A stretch of DNA of 64,000 bases from Anammoximicrobium sp964486845 (GCA_964486845.1 CAZAQY010000005.1:29879-93878); one strand, 5' to 3'; positions 18,368 to 27,607 are shown, numbered from the stretch's first letter. Made by a program: numbers and translations. Notes: generated by a model from the letters alone, not told the origin.

Positions 18368-19171
18368 ATGCCCAAACAAAAACTCGACGAATCCTTTTCC
18401 CTGTTCCCCTTCCTGGACATCATGGCCAGCCTGATCGGCATCCTGGTGCTGCTGATCACGGCCGCCACGCTGGCCCAGATCAGCAAGGACCAGGAGGACA
18501 CTTCCGATCCCCAGGCCGCGGCCAAAGCCCAGGCTCGGATCACCCAGTACCGCGCGGTCAGGAAACGGCTCACCGCGGACACGCCCAAGCAGCAGCAGTT
18601 GCAGGAACTGGTCGAGCAGGCCGAGGCCGCCCGCAAACAGCTGGAACAACTGCAGGCGGAGGTCAAGCGTCTGGCGGCGGAGCGGGTGGCGGCCCGGGAT
18701 CAGGCCGAGAAACTGCCGCCGTTGCAGGCCGAGGCCGAGCGGCTGCAGAAACTGATCGAGGAAGCCGAACTGAAACTCAAGGAACTCCAACAGCAACTGG
18801 CGCAACTGCGCACCCTGCTGGCCAACCGCAAGGAAGCGGGTCAGTCGGAGATTCAGATCCTGCCCAGCGGCAGCGGGTACGATCTGACCCCGACCTTCGT
18901 CGAGTGCTCGGCCAACAGCGTCGTGCTCCATGACCGCCCGGAGCCCCTGCGGATTCCTGTCAGCCGGCTTTCCAGCCACGAAGCCTTCCTGCAACTGCTG
19001 GACAACGTCAAGCAGCAGCACAAAGGCACGCTGGTCTTCCTGGTCCGGCCGGACGGTGCGAGCACGTACCAGGTCGCCCGCAGCATCGCGCGCAGGCAGT
19101 ACGTGACCAACGGCAAATTGGCCGTGGCCGGACAAGGCAAGCTGGACCTGTCCTTGTTTCAGAAAAAGTGA
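18368..19171 (+). CDS. Membrane-anchored coiled-coil protein, ExbD-like anchor
   Basis: Encodes 267 aa. One transmembrane helix at about 17-37 follows a short cytoplasmic N-terminus (DESFSLFPFLDIMASLIGIL), a layout and sequence like the ExbD/TolR anchor including an Asp (D19) at the helix entrance. Residues about 55-155 are a strongly heptad-like Glu/Gln/Lys/Leu coiled coil. A compact C-terminal domain (about 160-267) contains VFLVRPDGASTYQVARSIARR, similar in outline to the periplasmic ExbD/TolR domain. It lies between the ExbB-like gene and a second protein of the same plan, so it is probably a partner of the channel. Its peptidoglycan or cargo target is not known. Confidence 0.75.
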   Translation: MPKQKLDESFSLFPFLDIMASLIGILVLLITAATLAQISKDQEDTSDPQAAAKAQARITQYRAVRKRLTADTPKQQQLQELVEQAEAARKQLEQLQAEVKRLAAERVAARDQAEKLPPLQAEAERLQKLIEEAELKLKELQQQLAQLRTLLANRKEAGQSEIQILPSGSGYDLTPTFVECSANSVVLHDRPEPLRIPVSRLSSHEAFLQLLDNVKQQHKGTLVFLVRPDGASTYQVARSIARRQYVTNGKLAVAGQGKLDLSLFQKK

Positions 19172-19177
19172 ACAACC

Positions 19178-20293
19178 ATGAAGTCACGCTCCGCGGCCAC
19201 GGACCTGAACCTGGACTCGCTGATGGACACGATCACGAATGTCGTCGGCATTCTGGTCCTGATCCTCGTGATGGTCACCCTGAACATCAAAAAGACCGTG
19301 GAACGGATTCGCGAGGAAGATCCCAGCCAGTTCGGCGTGAGCGAACAGATGCTGGCGGAGATCCAACAGCAAGCCCAGCAGCAGCGCGAGACCATCAAGG
19401 AGCTGCAGGTCAATGCTTTCGGCTTGGACGTCCAGTTAGAGCAGGACCGGACGGAGATCGAGCAGCAGAAGAAGCAACTGGAGGAACTTCGCCGCGACAT
19501 GCCCCAGGTCAAGCCCCAGCCCGAGTCAGTGAAGGACTTGCAGAAGCTGGTGGAAGAGCGAAAAAAGAAGCAGGAGGAGCTTCAGGAGGAGTTGGCCAAG
19601 ATCGACGCGGACCTGGAAACCGTCAAAGCCGAGTTGGGCCAGACGCCCGACATGGCGGCACCACCGCCGAAGATCGTCCGCTTGCCCAACCCCCGCGACG
19701 CGCCCAAGGGGGCGCAGCCGATCCTGTTCGTCTGCCGCGAAGGCCGCCTGATGTTCTTCGACCCGGAGGAACTGAAAGAACGCGTCAAGAAACGCGTTCA
19801 GTTTCTGCTGCGGCCGCTGGTGGCCAAAGCGGGCGAGGGCGGCGAGATCGACTGCGAAAAGCTGGTCGCGACGTACAACAAGGACGCCCTTAGCGATCAG
19901 GAATTCCGCACGCGACTGGTGGTCGAGAACTTCAACCTGGTGCTGATCTACGAGTACCGTGGATCGGGCGAGGCGCCCGACCGGCTGCGCAACCCCTCGT
20001 CCCGCTTTCAGGCCGTCATCCGGCGCGTGGACCCGCAGAAAAACTACGCCCGCTTCCTGGTTTGGCCGGACAGTTTCGACGTGTACGTCGAGGCGCGGAA
20101 CGTGTGCGACCAGCGCGGCGTGCTGGCGGGGTGGGAACCTTACACAGAGGATTACCAATGGAAAGTCTCGCTCGGCATCGCGGTGACCTGCCAGGGCAAA
20201 CCCAAGCCGCCTCCCAAGCCGCCGGTCGACAAGACCGCCCCCGCGCCGCCGTCCCCACCCCCGCCGCCGCTGCCGAACGACGTGGTGGATTGA
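19178..20293 (+). CDS. Second membrane-anchored coiled-coil protein with proline-rich tail
   Basis: Encodes 371 aa and begins 6 bp after the preceding gene. A single transmembrane helix (about 20-40, MDTITNVVGILVLILVMVT) is followed by a coiled coil (about 50-155), a globular domain (about 165-335) containing FLVWPDSFDVYVEARN, and a Pro/Pro-Ala tail (PPPPPLPNDVVD). The anchor resembles ExbD/TolR, including an Asp at the membrane entry. Together with the upstream two genes it suggests a three-part, proton-driven envelope machine that crosses the periplasm through a coiled-coil shaft. The downstream EEP-family gene converges and ends 7 bp away. Confidence 0.75.
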   Translation: MKSRSAATDLNLDSLMDTITNVVGILVLILVMVTLNIKKTVERIREEDPSQFGVSEQMLAEIQQQAQQQRETIKELQVNAFGLDVQLEQDRTEIEQQKKQLEELRRDMPQVKPQPESVKDLQKLVEERKKKQEELQEELAKIDADLETVKAELGQTPDMAAPPPKIVRLPNPRDAPKGAQPILFVCREGRLMFFDPEELKERVKKRVQFLLRPLVAKAGEGGEIDCEKLVATYNKDALSDQEFRTRLVVENFNLVLIYEYRGSGEAPDRLRNPSSRFQAVIRRVDPQKNYARFLVWPDSFDVYVEARNVCDQRGVLAGWEPYTEDYQWKVSLGIAVTCQGKPKPPPKPPVDKTAPAPPSPPPPPLPNDVVD

Positions 20294-20300
20294 TCGGAGA

Positions 20301-21308
20301 TTACTCGCCGAGCACCAGATCGCAGACGACCATGCGATGGTCGGAATGAAGCGTGCGCCGTGCAAACACGGACTCGGCGCGTAGGGATTTACCGACCCAA
20401 ATCTGGTCCACTCGGAACAAGGGGAAACGGTTCGTACCTGTATTTCCCCACCCGCGTCCGGCTTGGCGAAACGTGTCGATCAGCTGCTCTTGCAACGCCG
20501 CCAGAGAACCATCGTCCGGCGGCGCATTGAAGTCGCCCCCGATGATCAGGGGACGTGAATGGGAATCGCGTCCGATTTCGTCCATCACGTCTTGGATCTG
20601 GCGGCGGTGTTTGATGCGCTGGTTGCGATGATCCCGCCAGAACCCAGGACTCCAGAAATCAAGACGGAAGATAGGCGGACTGAGGCGTACGCTGATGACG
20701 TCCGCCTTGAAACCGGTGGGCAGTTGGACGCCGGCATGGACGAAATGCGACGTGTCGTCCACATGGCAAGGTTCCAGCGACCCCCGCGTGAGAATCGCGG
20801 TGTCACCGCCCCAGAGGAACGCGGCGTCGGCACCAAAGAAGTCGCGAGACAGACGTTCCAGATGTTCCCGGCTCGGCGATTCCTGAAACAAGACGATGTC
20901 CGGTTCGTAGGCGGCCACCTCGGCGGCCGCCCGAGCGTTGGCGGCGAAGCAGTTGAGAGACACCACGCGGACGGCTCGGCCCTGCGTGCGAGCTTGCTGC
21001 CACCCAGCCGGACGCGGCCTCGCGAGGCGAGCGACAGATCGGGCTTCCTCGACAAACAGAACCGCAAATCCGGTCCACAGCGCCAGCACAGCCAAGCACC
21101 CGCGATGATGCCTCCGGTGGAATCCAAGTCCGGTGAGGATGATCGCGGGCACCAGCCAACACCAGGCCGGCACGAGCGTCACGGGGGCCAGCCAATCCGG
21201 CTGCTGCCAGTAACAGACAGTCAGCGCCGCACACGACAGCGCCGAAGCTGCCAATGCCAGCGTGCGGCAGCGTGCCGATCGTGTTCGGACTGGGTTTTCC
21301 GTGGTCAT
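20301..21308 (-). CDS. Membrane-anchored endonuclease/exonuclease/phosphatase-family protein
   Basis: Encodes 335 aa from the ATG at 21308; an upstream ATG at 21410 is also possible and neither has a clear ribosome-binding site. Two or three hydrophobic helices occupy about 15-95, and the rest is an EEP domain with RVVSLNCFAAN, EPDIVLFQES, the metal/active-site strand GGDFNAPPDDG and the terminal SDHRMVVCDL. These enzymes hydrolyse phosphodiester or phosphomonoester bonds of DNA, lipids or inositol phosphates. The topology puts the catalytic domain outside or inside the membrane depending on helix number, which cannot be settled here. The gene stands alone and converges on the coiled-coil cluster. 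Confidence 0.85.
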   Translation of the reverse strand: MTTENPVRTRSARCRTLALAASALSCAALTVCYWQQPDWLAPVTLVPAWCWLVPAIILTGLGFHRRHHRGCLAVLALWTGFAVLFVEEARSVARLARPRPAGWQQARTQGRAVRVVSLNCFAANARAAAEVAAYEPDIVLFQESPSREHLERLSRDFFGADAAFLWGGDTAILTRGSLEPCHVDDTSHFVHAGVQLPTGFKADVISVRLSPPIFRLDFWSPGFWRDHRNQRIKHRRQIQDVMDEIGRDSHSRPLIIGGDFNAPPDDGSLAALQEQLIDTFRQAGRGWGNTGTNRFPLFRVDQIWVGKSLRAESVFARRTLHSDHRMVVCDLVLGE

Positions 21309-21954
21309 GGGGCGGCGGCAGTGCGACGACTTCTCATTCCTGCACCTCGTGTTCGACCGAAACGCCAGATGGCCCTCAGACAGCGTACTTGCGTCCGACA
21401 CGGCCAACAAGTAGGGCGTGCCACACAGCGGAAGGCATCAAGATACTGATCGGTTGGAACATCGGTTGCCATCGGCGAGCGCGTGGCGCACGGCCGGCGA
21501 ATGGTTCACGGCCGCCCGGCAAACAAGAAATCGTACCGGTCTTTCTTGCACCCGGCTTGCAGCGCGTTAGAATGCGCGGCAGCGAAGCAGCCGGGGATGG
21601 CCTGGCGTTTTTTCGCTGACGGCCGCGGCAATCGCATGGCGCGAGTCCCAAATCGAGTAACGATGGTCCCTGGACGCCTGACGGACTAGGGCCTGTTCCT
21701 CCCCTTCACCTCACAGCAAAGGATGCGTTCGTGGAAGAGAACCCGTATGCCAAGGCGTGCTCGATTACCCGCTGTACCTGCGGCTGCTGGCTCAGTTGAA
21801 TCGTCCCCTGGACCTGATCATCGAGCACTTGACGCTGCCAGACGTCGCGCGAGCGCGGGATTTCGTGCTGAGCAAGTTCTAGCCCGGATCCGTTTTTGCC
21901 TCCCGCAATCGTCCTCGCGAAAGATGAAAGGCGTGGGACGCCGGCGCAACGGCG
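21309..21954. other. Intergenic region with a gene remnant
   Basis: About 645 bp between two minus-strand genes. The right part (21697-21882) carries a degraded reading frame described separately. The rest shows no convincing gene, tRNA or array. It should hold the promoter of the EEP gene near 21310-21450. Confidence 0.5.
21697..21882 (+). pseudogene. Frameshifted C-terminal remnant, possibly a sugar-phosphate isomerase
   Basis: From 21751 a frame reads QGVLDYPLYLRLLAQLNR, then PLDLIIEHLTLPDVARAR, and stops at 21880-21882. The GVLDY...PLxxEHL pattern resembles the C-terminus of xylose-isomerase-like TIM-barrel sugar-phosphate isomerases/epimerases. Just upstream a different frame reads AKDAFVEENPYAKA, which would continue the same protein if one base were lost or gained near 21750. 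No start codon or upstream domain exists, so this appears to be the surviving end of a decayed gene. Confidence 0.45.
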
Positions 21955-23193
21955 CTAGGCCTTCAGTCCGGTCGTGTCGAATTCCAGTTTTTCTTTCGCT
22001 TTCATGATCTCGTCCCACGTCGCCTCGCCGCCGCGATAGGCGGCGGTGCGGCCGAGAATCGTGGTCAGATTGCTGCGCACGCTGGGCGCGACCGTCGGAT
22101 TCGAGCAATCGCCCTTGAGGATGTTGGCGTGGAATTCGGCGATGTTGGCCACGCAGCCTTCGGTGAACAGGCCCGGCTGGTTGCCGCCTTTGTAGGACTT
22201 GCGGCCCACGATCCGCACCAGACCGAAGTAGTGCGTCTCCAGCGTCCCGTTGGGGCCGAACATCTTGTTGCCGATGTCGTCGTAGCCCGTGCCGTACTGC
22301 TTGGACGCGAAGGTGACGGCGACGTTGTTCGGGTAGAAGAAGATTACGGAGAAATTCCCGTGGCAGTCGCCGCGGTCGACACGGCCTTCGCGCCCACAGG
22401 TTCCATAGGCTTTGACGGGGTCCTGGTTGACGATCCAGGCGGCGACGTCCAAGGCGTGGATGTTCTGCTCGGTGATCACGTCGCCGGACAGGACGCGGTC
22501 CAGGCCCCAGCCGCGCAGCCGGTTCTCGGGGTTGGTGGCATTGGCCCCCAAGGCTTCGTCGCCTCCCCAGGTCGTCCCGCAGTAGTAGACGGCTTCGCCC
22601 GACACCAGCGGGCCGATGTCGCCGGCATGGACGCGGCGAATGGCCTCGCGGTAGAACTCGCTGGCCCGCGTCTGGAAGTCCACCAGCATGCACTTCTTGT
22701 TCTCCGTCGCCTTCTTGCCCGCCTCGGCGATCGTCAAACAGCCCGGCACGTCGACGGCGACCGGCTTGGCCACAAACACGTGGCAGCCGGCCTCCGCGGC
22801 GGCCAGCGCTTGTTCGGGATGGAAATACGGCGGGGTCTCAATCACCACGGCATCCGGCTTGGCGTCCAACAATCGCTTGTAGCCGGACAGGCCCGTAAAG
22901 CGGCGGGCGGCATCGACCTTGAATTGCCCGCCCAGACTGTCCGTGCGGTCCCCGAAATAATCGGCGCAGGCCACGATTTCGTAACCGCCGTGCTGCATGA
23001 ACAAGTTTCCGATCCACTTGCCGCGGCCCCCGCAGCCGACAACGCCCAGCTTGACCTTGGTATTGGCCTGGGTGCCGAAGACCAGTTCGGGTTTGATGAG
23101 CGTGAACCCGGCGGCGGTTGCGCCCGCCAGGAACTCGCGCCGATTTAGCGACGTGTCTTGGGATTCTTTCGCGATGGGCGAATGTTGGGACAT
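21955..23193 (-). CDS. Second Tat-exported Gfo/Idh/MocA family oxidoreductase
   Basis: Encodes 412 aa from the ATG at 23193, chosen because AAGGAG precedes it; an in-frame ATG at 23241 adds 16 residues without a ribosome-binding site. The N-terminus has a twin-arginine signal (LNRREFLAGATAAG, R18-R19). The Rossmann fold shows KLGVVGCGGRGKWIG and the family motif appears as AKPVAVDVPG (AKP in place of EKP). The C-terminal half includes TEQNIHALDVAAWI, a conserved His-containing segment that usually faces the substrate. It acts in the periplasm on an unidentified sugar or polyol with a bound nucleotide. It is only distantly similar to the copy at 14.3-15.6 kb. Confidence 0.9.
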   Translation of the reverse strand: MSQHSPIAKESQDTSLNRREFLAGATAAGFTLIKPELVFGTQANTKVKLGVVGCGGRGKWIGNLFMQHGGYEIVACADYFGDRTDSLGGQFKVDAARRFTGLSGYKRLLDAKPDAVVIETPPYFHPEQALAAAEAGCHVFVAKPVAVDVPGCLTIAEAGKKATENKKCMLVDFQTRASEFYREAIRRVHAGDIGPLVSGEAVYYCGTTWGGDEALGANATNPENRLRGWGLDRVLSGDVITEQNIHALDVAAWIVNQDPVKAYGTCGREGRVDRGDCHGNFSVIFFYPNNVAVTFASKQYGTGYDDIGNKMFGPNGTLETHYFGLVRIVGRKSYKGGNQPGLFTEGCVANIAEFHANILKGDCSNPTVAPSVRSNLTTILGRTAAYRGGEATWDEIMKAKEKLEFDTTGLKA

Positions 23194-23438
23194 GGTCGAG
23201 TCTCCTTGCAGGTTGAGGTGGGTCAGCCGAGCATGATCCAAGATTACTCGATCCGTTGCCCATCGCCTAGTTGCAGTGCGGAGATTGGAGTAGGATATTC
23301 CGCGTCCGGTTGCCGTCGACTTCTTTCACCGCCTGAAGATGGAGCCGGTGTGTCCGCGCAGAACGAGAGGAAACCGGGCCATGGCGTGTGACCGGCCCAT
23401 GTCGCCCATACGGAAGGCAACCTTTTGGAGACGAAGCC

Positions 23439-24833
23439 GTGCCGACGGTCAGCCGAACGCTGCGCGACGACGCGCTTGCCATTTGGCAGGGCGGAGTGAA
23501 CGCGGTGCATAGCGACCGGCTGGTGCAGGACGCGGTGCGAGTGGACGGCGGACAATTGATCGTGGGCGACCTGTGCCTGCCGCTGGCCGGGATCGGCCGC
23601 ATCCTGGTGGTCGGCTGCGGCAAGGCCGGCGCGGGCATGGCGGCCGGTCTGGAGGCGGCGCTGGGCGAGCGGCTGATGGAAGAAAAACGCCTGACCGGCT
23701 GGATCAACGTCCCCGACGACTGTGTCTGCGGCCCGGGGGACGGAATGAAGTTCCTTCCTACGACGCGGATTCACCTGCACGGCGCTCGGCCTGCGGGCGT
23801 CAACGAGCCCACACCGCAAGGCGCCGCCGGCGCGGAACACATCCTCCAGCTGGTGCAGTCCCTGGCGACGAACGACCTGTGCCTGTGCCTGATCTCCGGA
23901 GGCGGTTCCGCCTTGCTGCCCGCGCCGGCCGCGGGCATCACGCTGGAGGACAAACTCGCCGTCACTCGGCACCTGAGCGCGGCCGGCGCGAACATCCAGC
24001 AGCTGAACATCGTGCGCAAGCAGTTAAGCCGGATCAAAGGCGGGGGCTTGGCCCGTGCCTGTGCTGCCGGCCGACTGATTGCCCTGATCATCTCCGACGT
24101 GCTCGGCGACCCGCTGGAGATTATCGCTTCGGGGCCGACGGTGTCAGACCCTTCCACGCCGCAGCAAGCCCTGGAGATCCTCGATGGTTTCGAGGCTCGT
24201 CAGGCGGGCGTCTCCGACCGCGTGTACCAATACCTGCAAGAGGCGGCAGGGCGATCGGCAAGCCTGGAACAGGCGGCGGCCTGCAACGTGACGAATCTGG
24301 TGATCGGGAATATCGCGACGGCGGTCGAGGCCGCCGGGCGGTTTGCGGAACGTCGAGGATACCTGACGCGGACAGTCGCCTTGCAGCACCTGGAGGGAGA
24401 GGCCGAGCAAGTTGGCCGCGAGCTGGCGGCCGAGGCACTTCGGATGCGATCCCGCGGCGGGCGGCGGTGTCTTGTGCACGGCGGCGAGCCGACCGTGAAA
24501 CTGGCGGAGTCCAGCCGCCGCGGCCTGGGCGGGCGGAACCAGCAACTGGTGCTGGCGGCACTGGACTACTTGGCGGACCAGTGCGGGGACTCGGCGCACG
24601 GCATGGCCCTGCTGTCGGGCGGAACCGACGGCGAGGACGGGCCCACGGACGCGGCCGGGGCGGTCTTGGACGCGGCCGTGTTGGCCGAGGCCGCCGCGCA
24701 GCAACCGGCCGCCAGCGATTATCTGGCGCGAAACGACGCCTACCACTACTTTCAGCCGCTGGGAGCCTTGATCCGAACCGGCCCGACCCACACCAATGCC
24801 TGCGACCTGCGCGTCGTGCTCACGGAAGCATGA
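23439..24833 (+). CDS. Glycerate 2-kinase (DUF4147/MOFRL family)
   Basis: Encodes 464 aa from the GTG at 23439, preceded by GGAG at 23426-23429; another GTG at 23388 extends the frame but lacks a site. The N-terminal DUF4147 domain has VVGCGKAGAGMAAGLE and SGGGSALLPAPAAGITL, and the C-terminal MOFRL domain has LLSGGTDGEDGPTDAAGA near 405. This family phosphorylates D-glycerate at C2 with ATP, feeding glycolysis from serine, glyoxylate or tartrate breakdown. An enolase- or hydroxypyruvate-related partner is not adjacent. It lies divergently from the oxidoreductase with 245 bp between starts. Confidence 0.9.
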   Translation: MPTVSRTLRDDALAIWQGGVNAVHSDRLVQDAVRVDGGQLIVGDLCLPLAGIGRILVVGCGKAGAGMAAGLEAALGERLMEEKRLTGWINVPDDCVCGPGDGMKFLPTTRIHLHGARPAGVNEPTPQGAAGAEHILQLVQSLATNDLCLCLISGGGSALLPAPAAGITLEDKLAVTRHLSAAGANIQQLNIVRKQLSRIKGGGLARACAAGRLIALIISDVLGDPLEIIASGPTVSDPSTPQQALEILDGFEARQAGVSDRVYQYLQEAAGRSASLEQAAACNVTNLVIGNIATAVEAAGRFAERRGYLTRTVALQHLEGEAEQVGRELAAEALRMRSRGGRRCLVHGGEPTVKLAESSRRGLGGRNQQLVLAALDYLADQCGDSAHGMALLSGGTDGEDGPTDAAGAVLDAAVLAEAAAQQPAASDYLARNDAYHYFQPLGALIRTGPTHTNACDLRVVLTEA

Positions 24834-24936
24834 CGGGAATGCACCCCCGGCTTACCTGGCGGCTGGATTCCTGCGAGAACAGAGATTAAAGTTGTAGCCC
24901 TCTGCTTTCCTTCCATCCCCCGTTTTCCGGCCCCGT

Positions 24937-26388
24937 ATGCTCTTTCACACCTGGACCTTCCTCCTATTCTTTGCGGTTTTCTATCCGGTCTACTTGCTGG
25001 TCAAGGGGACCCGGCTCAAGCTGCCCTGGCTGCTGACCGCCTCGTACGTGTTTTACGGCTGGTGGAATCCGATCTATCTGATCCTGATCGTGTGGGCCAC
25101 GTCGGTGGACTATCTGGCCGTCGCCGGCATGGCACGCACGCGGTGGAAAAAGCCGTGGCTGGTGCTGAGCTTGCTGAACAATCTCAGTCTGCTGGGATTC
25201 TTCAAGTACGGTCGATTCGTTGTCGAGAACCTGAACGCGCTGGCGGCGTGGCTGGGCCTGCCCTGGACCTTGGCCGATCCGGACGTGCGGTTCCTGAGCG
25301 ACGCGGTCAACTCGCTGCTGTACGGCTGTGGAATCGACTATTCCGTCCCCGCGTTCAGCTATCTCCTGCCGGTGGGCATCTCGTTCTACGTCTTCCAATC
25401 GATGAGTTACACGATCGACTACTATCGGGGGAACGTCCAGTTCGAGCCGAACTTCGTGCGTTACGCCACGTTTGTGTCCCTTTTTCCGCAGCTGGTGGCC
25501 GGGCCGATCGAGCGGGCCTCGCACTTGTTGCCACAGTTGCACGGCACGCCGCGGATTACCCGCGACGATCTGTCCGACGGAGTGTTTCTGTTCGTGGTGG
25601 GGCTGTTCAAAAAAGTCGCACTGGCCGACTACTTGGCGCGGTACGTCGATCCGATTTACGCCTCGCCGGGCGATTACCGGGCGGCCGCGCTCGCCCTGGC
25701 GACCGTGGCCTTCGCCTGGCAGATCTACTTCGACTTCAGCGGTTACACCGACATGGCGCGCGGCATCGGCCGGATGATGGGCATCCGGTTGATGCTGAAC
25801 TTCTACCACCCGTACTTGGCCACCGGGCTGGGCGACTTCTGGCGGCGGTGGCATATCAGCCTGTCGACCTGGTTCAAGGACTACGTCTATGTGCCGCTGG
25901 GGGGCAATCGGTGCGGCGAGTTCAACACGTACCGGAACATGGTCCTGACGATGATCATCTCGGGGCTGTGGCACGGGGCGATGTGGACGTTCATCATCTG
26001 GGGAGCGGTCCACGCCGCCGGCCGCGTGTTGACGCGGGCGCTGGAAGCAGCGCCGTGGTACCGGCACCGCGTGCCCAGGCTGGCGAAACAGGTGCTGACG
26101 TTTGCGATCGTCTGCTTTGCCTGGATCTTTTTCCGGGCGCAGAGCGTCGGCGACGGCTGGTTGATTGTCCGCCGAATCGCGTCCTGCGAGTTGGCGGATC
26201 CGAGGATCCCGCTGCTGATGGTCGGCCTGGTGCTGGCGATTTGGGTTTATCAGTTTGTGTGGGAATCGCGGTTGCACGAAATCCTGCAGCGTCCGCTGGT
26301 CCGCGTCGTTCTGGTGGTCGCCATGGTGGTGTACATCGCGACGTTTGTGACGTCAAGCGACCAGGCGTTCATTTACTTTCAGTTTTGA
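24937..26388 (+). CDS. MBOAT family O-acyltransferase (AlgI-like)
   Basis: A 483-aa polytopic membrane protein with about ten or eleven hydrophobic segments. It carries the MBOAT signatures WHISLSTWFKDYVYVPLGG (about 305-325) and SGLWHGAMWTFIIWG with the catalytic His at H346. AlgI-like members move acetyl groups from the cytoplasm across the membrane to extracellular polysaccharides. The next gene, 7 bp downstream, encodes an SGNH-fold protein, the usual partner that completes the acetyl transfer. No polysaccharide biosynthesis genes are in the window, so the acetylated polymer is unknown. Confidence 0.93.
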   Translation: MLFHTWTFLLFFAVFYPVYLLVKGTRLKLPWLLTASYVFYGWWNPIYLILIVWATSVDYLAVAGMARTRWKKPWLVLSLLNNLSLLGFFKYGRFVVENLNALAAWLGLPWTLADPDVRFLSDAVNSLLYGCGIDYSVPAFSYLLPVGISFYVFQSMSYTIDYYRGNVQFEPNFVRYATFVSLFPQLVAGPIERASHLLPQLHGTPRITRDDLSDGVFLFVVGLFKKVALADYLARYVDPIYASPGDYRAAALALATVAFAWQIYFDFSGYTDMARGIGRMMGIRLMLNFYHPYLATGLGDFWRRWHISLSTWFKDYVYVPLGGNRCGEFNTYRNMVLTMIISGLWHGAMWTFIIWGAVHAAGRVLTRALEAAPWYRHRVPRLAKQVLTFAIVCFAWIFFRAQSVGDGWLIVRRIASCELADPRIPLLMVGLVLAIWVYQFVWESRLHEILQRPLVRVVLVVAMVVYIATFVTSSDQAFIYFQF

Positions 26389-26395
26389 TTTCGGC

Positions 26396-27607
26396 ATGAA
26401 AAACGAGTGCTTGACTCCACGTGAGCCGTCCGTCGAGCGCGGCGTCGATGAATCGCGGGCCGCCGCCGAGATGCGGTTGTCGCCTCGGCAGTGCTGCGCG
26501 GCTCTGGTCATCACGGCGGCGCTGTTCTACGTCATTCCACAAGCCTGGGAACGGATCGAACCGCTGCAGATCGGCGCCGGATATCGTATCCCGTATCGGC
26601 TGGGAAACGATTACTGGCAGTACGAGCGGACCTGCCGCGCGGCGGTTGGCGGCGACCAGACGCTGCTGGTCGGCGACTCGGTGATCTGGGGCCACTACGT
26701 GTCGACCCGCGGCACGTTGTCGCACTATTTGAACGAACGGGCTGGCAGCGAACGGTTTGTCAACTTGGGAGTGGACGGAGTCCATCCGGCGGCGATGGCG
26801 GGGCTGGTCGAGTACTACGGCGGCGCGATTCGCGGCCGGCGCGTGATCGTGAACTGCAATTTGCTATGGATGAGTTCGCCGCGGCACGACCTGTCGGCGA
26901 CGAAGGAAGCCACCTTCAACCATCCCGCGCTGGTCCCGCAGTTCTCGCCGTGGATCTCGTGTTACCGGGCGCCCCTGTCGCAGCGTGTCGGCGCCGTCGT
27001 CGGCCGGCGTGTGCCGTTGCTCGGCTGGGCCGACCACCTGCGAATCGCTTACTTCGACAGCGAAGACCTGGCCACCTGGACGCTGGAACGTCCGTATCGC
27101 AACCCGCTGGGGGGCCTGAGCGCCGCGTTGCCGTCACCCGACGAACCGCCGTCGCCGCCGCCCGACGCGCGGCCCTGGACGGCCAAAGGAATCACGCGGT
27201 TCACGCCCGACTGGGTGCCGTTGGACGAGTCGTTGCAGTGGCGGTTCTTTCAGCGCACGGTGCGGTTGCTCCGCGAGCGCGGCAACCAGGTGTTTGTCGT
27301 CGTGGGCCCCTTCAACGAGCACATGCTGACCGAGGCCGGGCTGAGAGGTTACGCCAAGCAGAAACATCAGGTGGCCGAGTGGCTGGCGGGCGAGGGCATC
27401 CCGCACTACGTCCCGCCGGCGTTAGAGAGCGACTTGTATGCCGATGCCAGTCATCCCACGGCCGCAGGCTATGCCGAACTGGCCCGACGGTTGGCCGAGC
27501 AACCGGCATTTGCGGAGTTCTGCGGCGAGCATCGCCTCAGACCGCCGCGGGTTGGCGTTTCGAGGCCGGCTTCCGGCGGGTCTTGGACGGTGCCGCGGGC
27601 GGTGTGA
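26396..27607 (+). CDS. SGNH-fold protein, MBOAT partner (AlgJ/AlgX-like role)
   Basis: Encodes 403 aa with one N-terminal transmembrane helix (about 33-50) and an SGNH hydrolase-like domain. The nucleophile block is LLVGDSVIWG (D94, S95) and the terminal catalytic pair is D350 and H353 in YADASHPTAAGY. In alginate and related systems such proteins receive acetyl groups exported by the MBOAT protein and place them on the polymer; this agrees with its position 7 bp after the MBOAT gene. The C-terminus overlaps the convergent radical SAM gene by 71 bp. A poor ribosome-binding site suggests translational coupling to the upstream gene. Confidence 0.82.
   Translation: MKNECLTPREPSVERGVDESRAAAEMRLSPRQCCAALVITAALFYVIPQAWERIEPLQIGAGYRIPYRLGNDYWQYERTCRAAVGGDQTLLVGDSVIWGHYVSTRGTLSHYLNERAGSERFVNLGVDGVHPAAMAGLVEYYGGAIRGRRVIVNCNLLWMSSPRHDLSATKEATFNHPALVPQFSPWISCYRAPLSQRVGAVVGRRVPLLGWADHLRIAYFDSEDLATWTLERPYRNPLGGLSAALPSPDEPPSPPPDARPWTAKGITRFTPDWVPLDESLQWRFFQRTVRLLRERGNQVFVVVGPFNEHMLTEAGLRGYAKQKHQVAEWLAGEGIPHYVPPALESDLYADASHPTAAGYAELARRLAEQPAFAEFCGEHRLRPPRVGVSRPASGGSWTVPRAV

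Noticed and set aside
16511..19135. 874-codon minus-strand frame
   Set aside because: Antisense shadow of the ExbB-like and coiled-coil genes; its Gln-rich content mirrors their coiled coils.
16883..20293. Zorya defence system
   Set aside because: The channel and rod-like proteins recall ZorAB, but no ZorC/D/E-type helicase or nuclease genes follow.
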